This document shows positions 51,365 through 59,418 of a DNA stretch of 64,000 nucleotides, piece after piece. Origin of the DNA: CAVSMC01 sp963728935. GTDB lineage: Bacteria; Pseudomonadota; Gammaproteobacteria; Burkholderiales; Casimicrobiaceae. Position numbers and translations under genes: made by a program. The notes beneath the pieces were generated by a model. It searched no databases and had not been told where the DNA came from. It was given only the letters and a program-made list of their open reading frames with translations. Each line of letters opens with the position of its first letter. Position 1 is the stretch's first letter. The stretch lies in assembly GCA_963728935.1 (NCBI GenBank), contig CAVSMC010000002.1, forward strand, positions 186,001 to 250,000, written 5' to 3'.

Positions 51365-51796
51365 ATGTCGAACCGAATGCGAACCGCAATCCCGCTTCTT
51401 GCCGTCACGCTGCTTGCGACTGTCGCCGCACGCGCCGACGATTCGCCGCGCACGGCATTTCGCACCGCGCGCGACGGAGGTTGCATCATTTGCCATGACG
51501 TCGAATCGCCCGAGGGAGGCGCGAAGAACTATCTCCCCAAGGCGCCGGCGTTCCAGGACATCGCGTGCCGTTACCGGTCGGACCCGGATGCGGCGAGCCG
51601 GCTGACGTCGATCGTTCGCGAGGGGAGCGGCCCGCTTCGTCGTGACCGCCATTGGACGGGGCAGGTTGCGTTCGAAACGATGTACCCGAACGACCTCGGG
51701 ATGACCGAGGCGCAGACCCGTCAGATCGTCGATTGGATGCTCACGCTGTGCCCGAAGTCGACGAGCGCGGACGATCGGCACGCCAAGCGCCGCTGA
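51365..51796 (+). CDS. Periplasmic monohaem cytochrome c
   Basis: The 143-aa protein has a signal peptide (AIPLLAVTLLATVAARA) and one haem-attachment motif, CIICH, near residue 40. A likely Met axial ligand lies in FETMYPNDLGM near residue 105. The AFQDIACRYRSDPDAA segment and the general size resemble the SoxX/c551-type class I cytochromes. It would carry electrons in the periplasm; no sox genes are present. It is preceded by its own promoter element. Confidence 0.85.
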   Translation: MSNRMRTAIPLLAVTLLATVAARADDSPRTAFRTARDGGCIICHDVESPEGGAKNYLPKAPAFQDIACRYRSDPDAASRLTSIVREGSGPLRRDRHWTGQVAFETMYPNDLGMTEAQTRQIVDWMLTLCPKSTSADDRHAKRR

Positions 51797-51854
51797 TGGG
51801 ACGCGAGCTGCGGACTTGGATCGAAACAACGACCGCGCCGGATACGCTGCTGTC

Positions 51855-52016
51855 ATGACCAACGCGGTTGGCTCATTGTTCGATCAACGTCGCCCGCATG
51901 TCCGAGCCGTTGGCGCCCTACGTCGGCGGAGGCGCCCCGTGCGCTTCACTCACTTCTTCCGGGGCATTCTGATCGGCCTGGCGGTGGTCGGCGTTGTGTG
52001 GGTCATCATGCTCTGA
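51855..52016 (+). CDS. Small single-pass membrane protein
   Basis: The 53-aa frame has an Arg-rich N-terminal half (ALRRRRRPVRFTHFFRG) and one C-terminal membrane helix (ILIGLAVVGVVWVIML). The basic-then-hydrophobic layout is typical of small tail-anchored or regulatory membrane peptides. It starts 58 bp after the cytochrome gene. There is no strong ribosome site, so the call is tentative. Confidence 0.4.
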   Translation: MTNAVGSLFDQRRPHVRAVGALRRRRRPVRFTHFFRGILIGLAVVGVVWVIML

Positions 52017-52283
52017 GTTTGCTGAACCCGACTCTCGGTCACTCCGCCACTTGGCGACATACGCATCGAAGCCGACCCAGTTGTCGCTGCCCAGATCGAG
52101 TCGAGGAGATCTCGAGCCAGGAAGCCCCTTCGGCGGCTGAAGGCGCGCCGGGAGATAGCTCCGGCGGTGATCCTCCAGCTCTTAGCGTCGCGACGATCGT
52201 CAGCTAACGGCGTCGATCGTCGAATCCGCTCATCGCGGGCCACGCACCTTCATCGAAGCGACCTCGTTCACCTACCGAATCCC

Positions 52284-52335
52284 GACGAAATTTGGACCGT
52301 TTGCGCACAACACGGCAAGGGAGAGCCGCTACTGT
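52284..52335 (+). promoter_or_regulatory. GACG-triplet promoter element upstream of the YiiX-like gene
   Basis: Half-sites GACG, GACC and a weak CACA at 11-bp steps, then TACTGT. The hexamer ends 125 bp before the chosen ATG at 52461. The 52017-52460 stretch holds nothing else that I can identify. Confidence 0.5.
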
Positions 52336-52460
52336 GCGGATACGCGTTGCACCGTTTCGCGTGCCAGTCGCCCGGGAGAAAATTCGATGAATTCGAAGAG
52401 CAAGCTGTCCTCTGGCGTCGCGCTCGTCCGCCATCCATGCAACGATCGGGCGGCCCGAAC

Positions 52461-53261
52461 ATGACGATCCTCATTCGGTTCAGCATCGGTCGCATTCTGC
52501 TTCACGTTCTCGCGATCCTGGGCGATCGCTGCGTGCGCTTGCACTTGCAAGGCATCGCTAGAGAATTGCCGTGCATGCCCTCGATACGGTCGGTGCTCGA
52601 TCGCGCCCGCGACCGGCTCGTCGGCGCGCTGGCGCTCTACCTCGCCGAACCGCTCGAGCCGGGCGTCAGCGATCCGAGCGTTGATCCACGCCGTCTCACC
52701 ACGGTGCTGAATCGTGGCGATGTTCTGCTCACCGACGGAAATTCCCGCGCCGCCGCTCTCATCAAGTGCCTGACACGTTCACGCTGGTCGCACGTGTCCG
52801 TGTACGTGGGCCCGCTCGACGATGGCCCGGATCCGCCGTGTGTGATCGAAGCGCATATCGCGGCCGGCGTCAGATCGATACGACTGTCGGAGATCGATGC
52901 CCGGCGACTGCTCGTTTTGCGACCCATGTCTCTCTCGGACACCGACCGGGACCGACTCGCCGACTGGGTCGTGGCCCGAATCGGAAGCGAGTACGACCTC
53001 GCACACGCCTCGCGGCTTCTTCGAAATGCGCTGCGACCGCTCGTGCCGCATCGCTTTCGCTCACCGCCCCGAGCGATGGCGTGTAGCGCCTCCCGCTTCA
53101 TCTGCTGCAGTCTGTTGGCGCACGCCTTCGCCTGCGTCGGATATCCGATCCTCGTCGACGAGCCGAGGCTCGGTCACGCTGTGACGGCCGATCCCGACCT
53201 CGTTCCGAGCGACTTCGAACGCGCGTCTCTCTTCGAAATCGTTCGAGCGTCAACGGCGTAG
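52461..53261 (+). CDS. YiiX/NlpC-P60-like permuted papain-fold hydrolase
   Basis: From the ATG at 52461 the protein has 266 aa. The hallmarks of the circularly permuted NlpC/P60 (YiiX) family appear in order: RGDVLLTDGNSRAAALIKCL, SRWSHVSVYVG with the catalytic His, VIEAHIAAGVRS, IGSEYDLAHASRLLRN and CSASRFICCSLLAHAF with the catalytic Cys. Such enzymes cleave amide bonds of peptidoglycan or lipoproteins. The exact start is unsure (52437 is an alternative); the open frame extends back through the promoter element, which argues against the longest form. Confidence 0.8.
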   Translation: MTILIRFSIGRILLHVLAILGDRCVRLHLQGIARELPCMPSIRSVLDRARDRLVGALALYLAEPLEPGVSDPSVDPRRLTTVLNRGDVLLTDGNSRAAALIKCLTRSRWSHVSVYVGPLDDGPDPPCVIEAHIAAGVRSIRLSEIDARRLLVLRPMSLSDTDRDRLADWVVARIGSEYDLAHASRLLRNALRPLVPHRFRSPPRAMACSASRFICCSLLAHAFACVGYPILVDEPRLGHAVTADPDLVPSDFERASLFEIVRASTA

Positions 53262-53407
53262 CTTGTCAGATCACTATTGACGCGGCCCCGAATGGCGGCG
53301 CGACAGCCGCTTCTTGACCGACTTGTCAGCTTCGCGGACGCGAGATGCACGAACGCGACACGCGCAACGTCGCGCGTGTCGCGAACCAGTCACGACGGCG
53401 TGAAGCC

Positions 53408-53851
53408 TTATTGCGAGACCTTCATAGAGACGCCGTCGACCGAGAGACGAAAGTCCACGCCTTCGTTCGTCCCGCGCATCTTGATGACGACGCCCTTCTG
53501 GTTCTTCATCGTCGTTTCGGTTCCACCGCCGGCCACCGCGATTCCGGCCGACCCAGCGGTGTAATTGCCGTTGAAGTCCTGAAGCTGATTGAGGTTGAAG
53601 ACCTCGCCGGTCGCCGTGATGCTGGATACTCCGACTTGACCGACGCTGACGCCCTGCATTTGCACGGGATACGACTTGCCTTCGTAATGCAGCGTGCCCT
53701 TCGCTTCGGTGAAGCCGACGCCGACGCCCCCCGTGTTGCCCGCGATGTCGATCGTCGCATCGGGCTTCGTGCCTTCCGCCGCCGCGGCCCCTGCGAAGGG
53801 CAGCACGGCAAGCGAACAGGAAACGAGAACTGCTGCAAGCATTCGATTCAT
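53408..53851 (-). CDS. Secreted small beta-rich protein of unknown function
   Basis: The start at 53851 follows CGGAGA and gives 147 aa. A signal peptide is clear (MLAAVLVSCSLAVLPFAGAAAAEG). The mature part is Gly-rich and beta-like (GVGVGFTEAKGTLHYEGKSY, VGQVGVSSITATGEVFNL, GIAVAGGGTETTMKNQKGVV in pieces). It resembles a family of small exported proteins that I cannot name with confidence. It converges on the YiiX-like gene and has its own promoter element. Confidence 0.75.
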   Translation of the reverse strand: MNRMLAAVLVSCSLAVLPFAGAAAAEGTKPDATIDIAGNTGGVGVGFTEAKGTLHYEGKSYPVQMQGVSVGQVGVSSITATGEVFNLNQLQDFNGNYTAGSAGIAVAGGGTETTMKNQKGVVIKMRGTNEGVDFRLSVDGVSMKVSQ

Positions 53852-53921
53852 GATGTCTCCGAGAAAGTTGATGAGCGGCGCTTCGCGCGCTGTCCGCGCT
53901 GCGCCCTGCACTGCGACCCGG

Positions 53922-53973
53922 AGCCTAACGTCTGTCGAACGCGGAGTTGTCAGCGAATTGTCCGGGTTCGATC
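53922..53973 (-). promoter_or_regulatory. GACG-triplet promoter element upstream of the secreted protein gene
   Basis: On the minus strand, half-sites GATC, GACA and GACA at 11-bp steps, then TAGGCT. The hexamer ends 70 bp before the ATG at 53851. It stands back to back with the copy at 54031. Confidence 0.6.
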
Positions 53974-54030
53974 GTGTTTCGTTTCCTGTCGGATGGCGGG
54001 GCCCTTCAACTCTGGTCGCAACCCAATCCG

Positions 54031-54083
54031 CACGGAATGGCGACGATTCGCTGACGACGCGGCCGGGCGCGCGCCGCTATGCT
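54031..54083 (+). promoter_or_regulatory. GACG-triplet promoter element upstream of NDH-2
   Basis: Half-sites CACG, GACG and GACG at 11-bp steps, then TATGCT, here one base further away than in all other copies. The hexamer ends 31 bp before the ATG at 54115. Confidence 0.65.
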
Positions 54084-54114
54084 CGGCCGAACATCCTCGA
54101 GAGCTCACTCACTC

Positions 54115-55413
54115 ATGAAGCTGCCTCCATGTAACACACCGCGCATCATCATCGTCGGCGGCGGCGTTGCCGGGCTGCTGTTGGCGACGCGCCTAGGACA
54201 ACGCATCGCTCGCATGCGCGGGCGGGTCACCCTGATCGACCGCAGCTGGACGCATGTGTGGAAGCCGATGCTGCACACGTTTGCCGCCGGCACGTGGGAT
54301 ATTCATCAGCAACAGGTGCAGTATCTGCTGCACGCACGCACGCATCGCTTCGAGTACGTTCCCGGACGGCTCGCCGCGATCGACCGCGCAGCGAAGCGCG
54401 TGCGTCTCGCGCCGATCGAGGGGCCCGGCCAGGCGATCGCCGACGCGCGCGAATTGGAATACGACGTGCTCGTCCTCGCGTTCGGCAGTCGCGCGAACGA
54501 TTTCGGAACGCCGGGCGTCGCCGAGCACTGTCACTTTATCGACAGCCAGGACCAGGCCGACGCATTCAATGCGCGTCTGCGTGCGCACGTAGCGCGTAGC
54601 GTGTTTCAGAATCGCGACATCGACATCGCCATTGTCGGCGGCGGCGCAACCGGCGTCGAACTGGCCGCGGAATTGAGCCGCATGGTCGAGCTGGCGGCGG
54701 GTTATGGCGAGGTCGACATCCGCCGTCGGTTGCGCGTGACGCTTCTCGAAAGCGCAGCACGCATTCTGGGTGCATTCCCTGAGGCGATCTCCAGTTCGGC
54801 CACCGCCCAGCTCCGCGCGCTCGGCCTCGACGTTCGGACGGGTGTGCGCGTGGTGGCCGCCGACGCCGACGGGTTCGTGCTCGACGGCGGTGAACGGGTG
54901 ACGGCGACGCTCAAGGTCTGGGCGGCAGGCGTGCGCGCGTCGACGAGCCTCGAGCAAAGCGGACTGGAGCTGAATCGCGCGGCGCAGGTCGTCGTGCAGC
55001 CAAACCTGCTCGCGAAGAACGACCCGTCGATCTTTGCACTGGGCGACTGCGCGAGCTTCGTGCCGCAAGGCTCGAATCGGCCTTTGCCGCCGACCGCGCA
55101 GGTCGCGAACCAGCAGGCGTTGCACCTGATACGCCATGTGCCGGCATGGCTGCAAGAGGGCAAACCGGTCCCGCCTTTCCACTTCCGCGACCTCGGCGCG
55201 TTGGTGGCGCTCAGCGACTACAACGCCTTCGGCACGCTCGGTCGCTTCGGCTTTTTCACCGGACGCTTCATCAAGGGCCAGTTTGCGCGTGCGAGCCATG
55301 CGCTGCTGTACCGTCGTTATCAGCTCTCGCTTCACGGCGCAGCCCGAGCCGCGCTGCTGTGGGCGGCCGAACGAATCAACGCGCTCGTGCAGGCGAAGAT
55401 TCGGATGACGTGA
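54115..55413 (+). CDS. ndh: Type II NADH:quinone oxidoreductase
   Basis: From the ATG at 54115 the protein has 432 aa. It has the two dinucleotide-binding motifs of NDH-2: IIIVGGGVAGLLLATRLG for FAD and IAIVGGGATGVELAAELS for NADH. The FAD contact ALGDCASFV and PPTAQVANQQALHLI follow, and the C-terminus is amphipathic for membrane attachment. It feeds electrons from NADH to quinone without proton pumping. A DUF3300 gene follows 25 bp downstream. Confidence 0.92.
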   Translation: MKLPPCNTPRIIIVGGGVAGLLLATRLGQRIARMRGRVTLIDRSWTHVWKPMLHTFAAGTWDIHQQQVQYLLHARTHRFEYVPGRLAAIDRAAKRVRLAPIEGPGQAIADARELEYDVLVLAFGSRANDFGTPGVAEHCHFIDSQDQADAFNARLRAHVARSVFQNRDIDIAIVGGGATGVELAAELSRMVELAAGYGEVDIRRRLRVTLLESAARILGAFPEAISSSATAQLRALGLDVRTGVRVVAADADGFVLDGGERVTATLKVWAAGVRASTSLEQSGLELNRAAQVVVQPNLLAKNDPSIFALGDCASFVPQGSNRPLPPTAQVANQQALHLIRHVPAWLQEGKPVPPFHFRDLGALVALSDYNAFGTLGRFGFFTGRFIKGQFARASHALLYRRYQLSLHGAARAALLWAAERINALVQAKIRMT

Positions 55414-55438
55414 CGGCTCATCGCCCGAAGCGCTTCGA

Positions 55439-56509
55439 ATGTTCGACCGCCTGCTTCACACTTACTTGTCTCGCGTCGCCCGCGCGTTGCTGCTCGGCAC
55501 TCTTGCGTTTGCGCTTCTAGGAGCGGCGCAGACGACGACACAGGCCGCCGCCGAGCCATCGCTCTCGCAGGAGGAGCTCGACGCGCTGCTCGCGCCCATC
55601 GCGCTTTATCCCGACGGCTTGCTGAGCCAGGTGCTGATGGCATCCACGTATCCGCTGGAGGTCGTCCAGGCGGAGCGCTTCGTCAAGCAGAACCCGGAGC
55701 TTCGCGGCGACGCGCTCGACGAGGCGCTTGCCAAGAAGAACTGGGACCCGAGCGTGCAGTCGCTCGCCGCGTACCCCAAGGTGCTGATCATGATGAGCGA
55801 GAGGCTCGAGTGGACCGAGCGCCTGGGTAGCGCGCTACTCGAGGACCAAGGCCGCGTGATGGACACCGTGCAGTCGTTGCGAAAGCGCGCGGAGCAAGCA
55901 GGAAACCTCAAGTCGACGATAGAACACAGGGTCGTCCACGAGAAGGAGACGATCGTCATCGAGCCCTCGCAAAAGGAGACCGTGTACGTCTACGAGTACG
56001 ATCCGGCGTGGGTGTACGGCGCATATTGGTATGCGGCGGCGTCCTACTACTACGACCGCTACTACGGCCGTTATTCGTACAGCGTCGGTGCTTCGTATTC
56101 GTCGTACCGCATCTCGGGCAACCACTGGGGCTGGGCTCGCGCGGATTGGCACGATCGTCATCTCTCCGTGGACGGCCGCGACAATCGCTTCTGGAACGCT
56201 GCGGCACGCGAGCAGATGGCACGCGGCGCGTGGCAGCACGATGCGTCGCATCGCGCAGGCGCCGGCTATCCGACGGCCGCGATGCGGGACCGATTTGATG
56301 CAGTGCGCGCACCTTCGCAACCGCTCGCGAACGGAGGCGTGGCAAGCCTGCGGTCGATGCCCTCTGGCGTTCCGCCCGGTTTCGGAGGCGACGGTATGCC
56401 GAGTTTCGGAGCTGGCGGTCCGCCGAGTTTCGCCAGCGGCCTGCCGGCCGGTGGATTTCATCCGCCGAGCCCGCCGCCCCGCCCGCCCGGCCCGCCCGGC
56501 CCGCACTAG
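55439..56509 (+). CDS. DUF3300 secreted protein
   Basis: The 356-aa protein has a signal peptide (ALLLGTLAFALLGAAQTTTQAAAEP in pieces). The DUF3300 signature is strong: LDALLAPIALYPDGLLSQVL, ASTYPLEVVQAERFV, KKNWDPSVQSLAAYP and VIEPSQKETVYVYEYDPAWVYG in pieces. The second half is Tyr-rich, then low-complexity Gly/Pro (ending PPRPPGPPGPH). The function is unknown; relatives are envelope proteins. It lies 25 bp after ndh and is probably co-transcribed with it. Confidence 0.88.
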   Translation: MFDRLLHTYLSRVARALLLGTLAFALLGAAQTTTQAAAEPSLSQEELDALLAPIALYPDGLLSQVLMASTYPLEVVQAERFVKQNPELRGDALDEALAKKNWDPSVQSLAAYPKVLIMMSERLEWTERLGSALLEDQGRVMDTVQSLRKRAEQAGNLKSTIEHRVVHEKETIVIEPSQKETVYVYEYDPAWVYGAYWYAAASYYYDRYYGRYSYSVGASYSSYRISGNHWGWARADWHDRHLSVDGRDNRFWNAAAREQMARGAWQHDASHRAGAGYPTAAMRDRFDAVRAPSQPLANGGVASLRSMPSGVPPGFGGDGMPSFGAGGPPSFASGLPAGGFHPPSPPPRPPGPPGPH

Positions 56510-56701
56510 CCGCCGCCGCGGCGCGCGACGCGCGCGAGCAAGTCGCGGGTGCGATGCAACGCATTCGTTAAGGCTGGGTGTCCTCTGCGACCACGAAGCG
56601 CGACCGTGAGCAAGCGCGAGACCGCGAGCGCCGCCCGAAAAGTTAAACGACGCTTACCCTGCGGGCGGTTGGCGCGGACGACGGAGGGGCGAAGGCGCTG
56701 T

Positions 56702-57127
56702 CTAAAGCCGGGAGACGCGGTCGTCCTCGACGCGCACGCGATCGCCGACGCGCAGGTCGACTTCGCCCGACTCATCGACAATCAGCGTGCTTCCGGTATC
56801 GAGATGCACCGTGATCCGATATCGGGAGCCGTTGACTTTCTTTTCGACCTCGTGACCGACGACGGCGCCGCCGATCGCGCCCGCGATCGTCGCCGCCGTG
56901 TTGCCGCGGCCCCGGCCGATCTGGTGGCCAATGAGACCGCCGGCGACACCGCCAAGCACTGTGCCAGCGTTGACCGGCTTGTCGTCCGCGGCGCGATGGA
57001 TCTCGATCGCCTCCACAGTGCCATATTCGACGCGGATCGCCTTCGCGGACGCGACGTCGTTCGCGCAGCAGGAGAGCAGCGTCGCAGTCGATACTACCGC
57101 TGTGAATCGAAGAAAACGGCCAATCAT
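56702..57127 (-). CDS. Glycine-zipper outer-membrane lipoprotein (SlyB/Pcp-like), paralog 2
   Basis: From the ATG at 57127 the protein has 141 aa and is collinear with the one at 25930. It has a lipoprotein signal (FTAVVSTATLLSCC), a glycine zipper (GGVAGGLIGHQIGRGRGN, AGAIGGAVVGHEVEKK), and RYRITVHLDTGSTLIVDES. The tandem Cys at the lipobox is unusual. The promoter element lies 127 bp upstream, close to the 136 bp seen at the paralog, so gene and regulatory region were probably duplicated together. Confidence 0.85.
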   Translation of the reverse strand: MIGRFLRFTAVVSTATLLSCCANDVASAKAIRVEYGTVEAIEIHRAADDKPVNAGTVLGGVAGGLIGHQIGRGRGNTAATIAGAIGGAVVGHEVEKKVNGSRYRITVHLDTGSTLIVDESGEVDLRVGDRVRVEDDRVSRL

Positions 57128-57254
57128 GCTGTCGTCCCAAGAATAAGTTGACGGTGGCGGCAGAGAAGCCGGCCGACGCTCGCGGGGGGAGAGTTGTGCT
57201 CGCGCCGGCCGGCCCCTGCCATCGATACAAGGCAACAACACGCAATACGTAGTC

Positions 57255-57306
57255 ATCGTAATTTCCCGTTCGCGCCGAGTCGTCAGCTAAACGTCGGCTT
57301 TCCGTG
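57255..57306 (-). promoter_or_regulatory. GACG-triplet promoter element upstream of lipoprotein paralog 2
   Basis: On the minus strand, half-sites CACG, GACG and GACG at 11-bp steps, then TACGAT. The spacer before TACGAT ends GGAAAT or GGGAAAT in both lipoprotein copies, and TACGAT is used only by these two. Confidence 0.7.
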
Positions 57307-57351
57307 GCAATTTGTTGTGGCGACGTGCGGCGAAGACGGTGACCAAATCCG

Positions 57352-57403
57352 GATCGAATCCCGACGCTTCGCTCACGACTCGGCGCATGACAGCCGTTAC
57401 GCT
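57352..57403 (+). promoter_or_regulatory. GACG-triplet promoter element upstream of small protein 57446
   Basis: Half-sites GATC, GACG and CACG at 11-bp steps, then TACGCT. The hexamer ends 42 bp before the ATG at 57446. It is divergent from the copy at 57255. Confidence 0.65.
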
Positions 57404-57445
57404 AAGCCCAACGACTTGCGATCAAACACTCAACGAGGAAACACA

Positions 57446-57682
57446 ATGAACGGGCCGCTGTATGCGATGCAGCAGACGCCATTCGAGAAATGGTTCGCGG
57501 CGTGCGCGGCATCGCATTTGATGTCGTGTCTGCCGTCGCCATCGATAGTGCCGGTGGACTACGAAGACGTTTGGTCAATGGCGTCCTCGCATCCGTCCGC
57601 GCATGCCAGTCTTGGCGGTGTCGGACAACCTCTGCGAAGCGAACACGTTTCGCTGAGACGGCGCGAACCGCTTGTCGCCTGA
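57446..57682 (+). CDS. 78-aa protein of unknown function
   Basis: The ATG follows a GAGGAA ribosome site and its own promoter element. The N-terminus (LYAMQQTPFEKWFAACAAS) is amphipathic and loosely phasin-like; the rest (PSPSIVPVDYEDVWSMASSH) is not recognisable. The frame ends just before a FabI C-terminal fragment, so the gene may be a truncated or chimeric remnant whose promoter and start survive. Confidence 0.45.
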   Translation: MNGPLYAMQQTPFEKWFAACAASHLMSCLPSPSIVPVDYEDVWSMASSHPSAHASLGGVGQPLRSEHVSLRRREPLVA

Positions 57683-57714
57683 GCTCGCATGGATGTGCGG
57701 TCGGAATCGCTGTT

Positions 57715-57840
57715 GAGCGGAGCCGCCAAGTCGAGATCGACGACGTCGGCTCGTTGTGCGCGTTTCTGGTGAGCGACGCCGCGCAGGCGATCACCGGCGA
57801 CGTGCACTACGTCGGCGGCGGGTTCCACATACTTGCATGA
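57715..57840 (+). pseudogene. FabI C-terminal fragment
   Basis: The last 42 residues of this open frame (RSRQVEIDDVGSLCAFLVSD, AITGDVHYVGGGFHILA) match the C-terminus of enoyl-ACP reductase FabI of the classical kind, with its typical D-V-G helix and ITGxxxYVxGG end. No upstream FabI sequence is present. It is more like standard FabI than the two paralogs at 22708 and 24359, so it is not a simple copy of them. Confidence 0.65.
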
Positions 57841-57862
57841 GTCATCGCGTTACGGAGACGAA

Positions 57863-58210
57863 ATGAGAAATCGGCTGATGGTCTGCTGCTGCCTGCTGCT
57901 TATCGCCTGCACGCCAGCAAACGCTTCGGATTGCATGAGAGCCCCGAATGGCAACGTTGTATGCGGGAAAGGCGATTGCGCAAAGGATCAGTACGGCGCC
58001 GTGCATTGCGCTCGCGCCGGGGGCGGTGCGATGCGAGACCGCTATGGAACCGTGATGTGTGGCGTCGGGTATTGCGCCACCAACCAATCGGGTGACGTGA
58101 AGTGCTCGAAGACGCCCGCCGGTGCGGTGGACCTCGACTGGTACGGCAATGTGAGATGTCTCGGCGGGTGCGAGGATGCGTCCCCCAAACGTTGCGAGCC
58201 GGCGCGTTGA
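57863..58210 (+). CDS. Cys-rich secreted protein with internal repeats
   Basis: The ATG at 57863 follows GGAGAC and gives 115 aa. The N-terminus is a lipoprotein-like or cleavable signal (LMVCCCLLLIACTPANA). The mature part repeats a unit of the form YGxVxCxxGxCAxxxxGxVxC about three times (CGKGDCAKDQYGAVHC, CGVGYCATNQSGDVKC, YGNVRCLGGC). About ten Cys residues suggest disulfides or metal binding in the periplasm. I do not recognise the family. Confidence 0.7.
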   Translation: MRNRLMVCCCLLLIACTPANASDCMRAPNGNVVCGKGDCAKDQYGAVHCARAGGGAMRDRYGTVMCGVGYCATNQSGDVKCSKTPAGAVDLDWYGNVRCLGGCEDASPKRCEPAR

Positions 58211-58321
58211 CGACGGCGCCGACGTCGAATGGCGAGTTACGAAGCGAATCAGCGACGCGTGTCGGAGCGTGGAGGTCATCGCCCAGCACCGCGGCTGTGT
58301 TCGCCAGCCTCACCAAATCCC

Positions 58322-58373
58322 GACGGAACGTAGATCATTCGTTGACGACTTCGCGCGTCGGCGGCGCTACGCT
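58322..58373 (+). promoter_or_regulatory. GACG-triplet promoter element upstream of small protein 58404
   Basis: Half-sites GACG, GATC and GACG at 11-bp steps, then TACGCT. The hexamer ends 30 bp before the ATG. It is nearly the same as the copy before the paralogous gene at 27909 in its last 36 bp. Confidence 0.65.
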
Positions 58374-58403
58374 GCAGTAGGTCGCACACACCGACCGAGG
58401 CAA

Positions 58404-58646
58404 ATGGTGAAGGACTACAAGCCGCTCGTGAGCTCCGCACTCGCTCACAGCATCCTGAACGCGCAGACGTTCCATTACACGAACAGCGTCGAAACGGACA
58501 TCCGCAAGACGTTCGCGAGGATCGCTCGCAGCCGGGCGACGGCGCGTGCCTTACTAGACGGCGCGAGCAACGTGAAGCCGCTGACCAAGAGCGCAGACGA
58601 AGCGCCGCAACGACGATCGCTGCACGCGCTGCGGCAGTCCCGGTGA
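58404..58646 (+). CDS. Small protein with DYKPLVSSA-type N-terminus, paralog 2
   Basis: The 80-aa protein shares its first 45 residues (DYKPLVSSALAHSILNAQ, YTNSVETDIRKTF) with the one at 27909, including a central Arg/Ala-rich basic part (RIARSRATARALL). The C-terminal 20 residues differ. It is soluble and strongly basic, and the family is unknown. Its stop overlaps the start of the MlaE-like remnant (TGATG). The paralog also precedes an unrelated gene, so the protein is not tied to one neighbour. Confidence 0.65.
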   Translation: MVKDYKPLVSSALAHSILNAQTFHYTNSVETDIRKTFARIARSRATARALLDGASNVKPLTKSADEAPQRRSLHALRQSR

Positions 58647-59281
58647 TGGTAAACGCAGCACATCCGCTTGCAGCCCAGATGAGCGATCGCGCAACGGCGC
58701 TCGATTGCAAGGTTGAAGGCGACGCGACGGTGCTGTACGTCGCCGGCGCACGGCGGCTGCGGGACGTGCCCGCTATCCGACGTGCGCTGAGCGCGACGGC
58801 GATCCCGCGCGGCGATCGCTACATTCTCGATGGCAGCGAACTCGACGCCGTCGATACGGCCGGCGGATTCGTGCTGCTGAGGCAGCTCGCCGAGCTCGGC
58901 TATCCGCCGTCCGCTGGCGCGGAGCGGCGCTTCGACGCCAAGCACCAGCGCCTGCTCGCCCTCGTCCGCGCGCGCATGACCACCGGAGGCGCCGACATTC
59001 GTACGGGTCGACGCGGCCCCCTGCATCGAATCGGCGTAGCGATCGTCGCCGTCGGCGAGCAACTGCAGCGGGACATCACGTTCGCCGGACAAAGCAACGT
59101 GATCGTCATCACCGGTGCGAGCGGGTGGCGTTGCGGCGCGACGTCGCCCCCGACTGACACCATGAGCCCCGCTACGGGTACCGGCGACCGGTGGGGGGTT
59201 CATCGAGCGATAGGCAGGATTGGCGCGCACGAGCCGGTTTCCACTTCCATCGCGCAGAGACCGACTGTCGCACCGCTATGA
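58646..59281 (+). pseudogene. STAS/MlaE-type lipid ABC-transporter permease, truncated
   Basis: The frame starts with a STAS-like domain (about residues 20-95: ATVLYVAGARRLRDVPA, GDRYILDGSELDAVDTAGGF) as found in front of MlaE permeases. Then comes the beginning of the permease (LHRIGVAIVAVGEQLQRDIT, FAGQSNV). After about residue 160 the similarity ends in low-complexity residues, and the membrane domain of about 230 residues is absent. Intact relatives move phospholipids between the membranes. It is probably a deletion derivative, although a STAS-only product could still be made. Confidence 0.55.
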
Positions 59282-59418
59282 AGTTGTCGTTGACATTCAT
59301 TAACCGAACTTTGCACGCGACGCACGACGATCGATCCGTTGAGGCGCACTTTGCCCTACACCGGTGTTCGACGGCACAGCGCGTGGCGTGCGCCAACCCG
59401 ACCAAGAGGTAGCAAGCA

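Noticed and set aside
52017..52460. Extended N-terminus of the YiiX-like protein from 52167
   Set aside because: The added residues lack family features and would be encoded by the promoter element itself.
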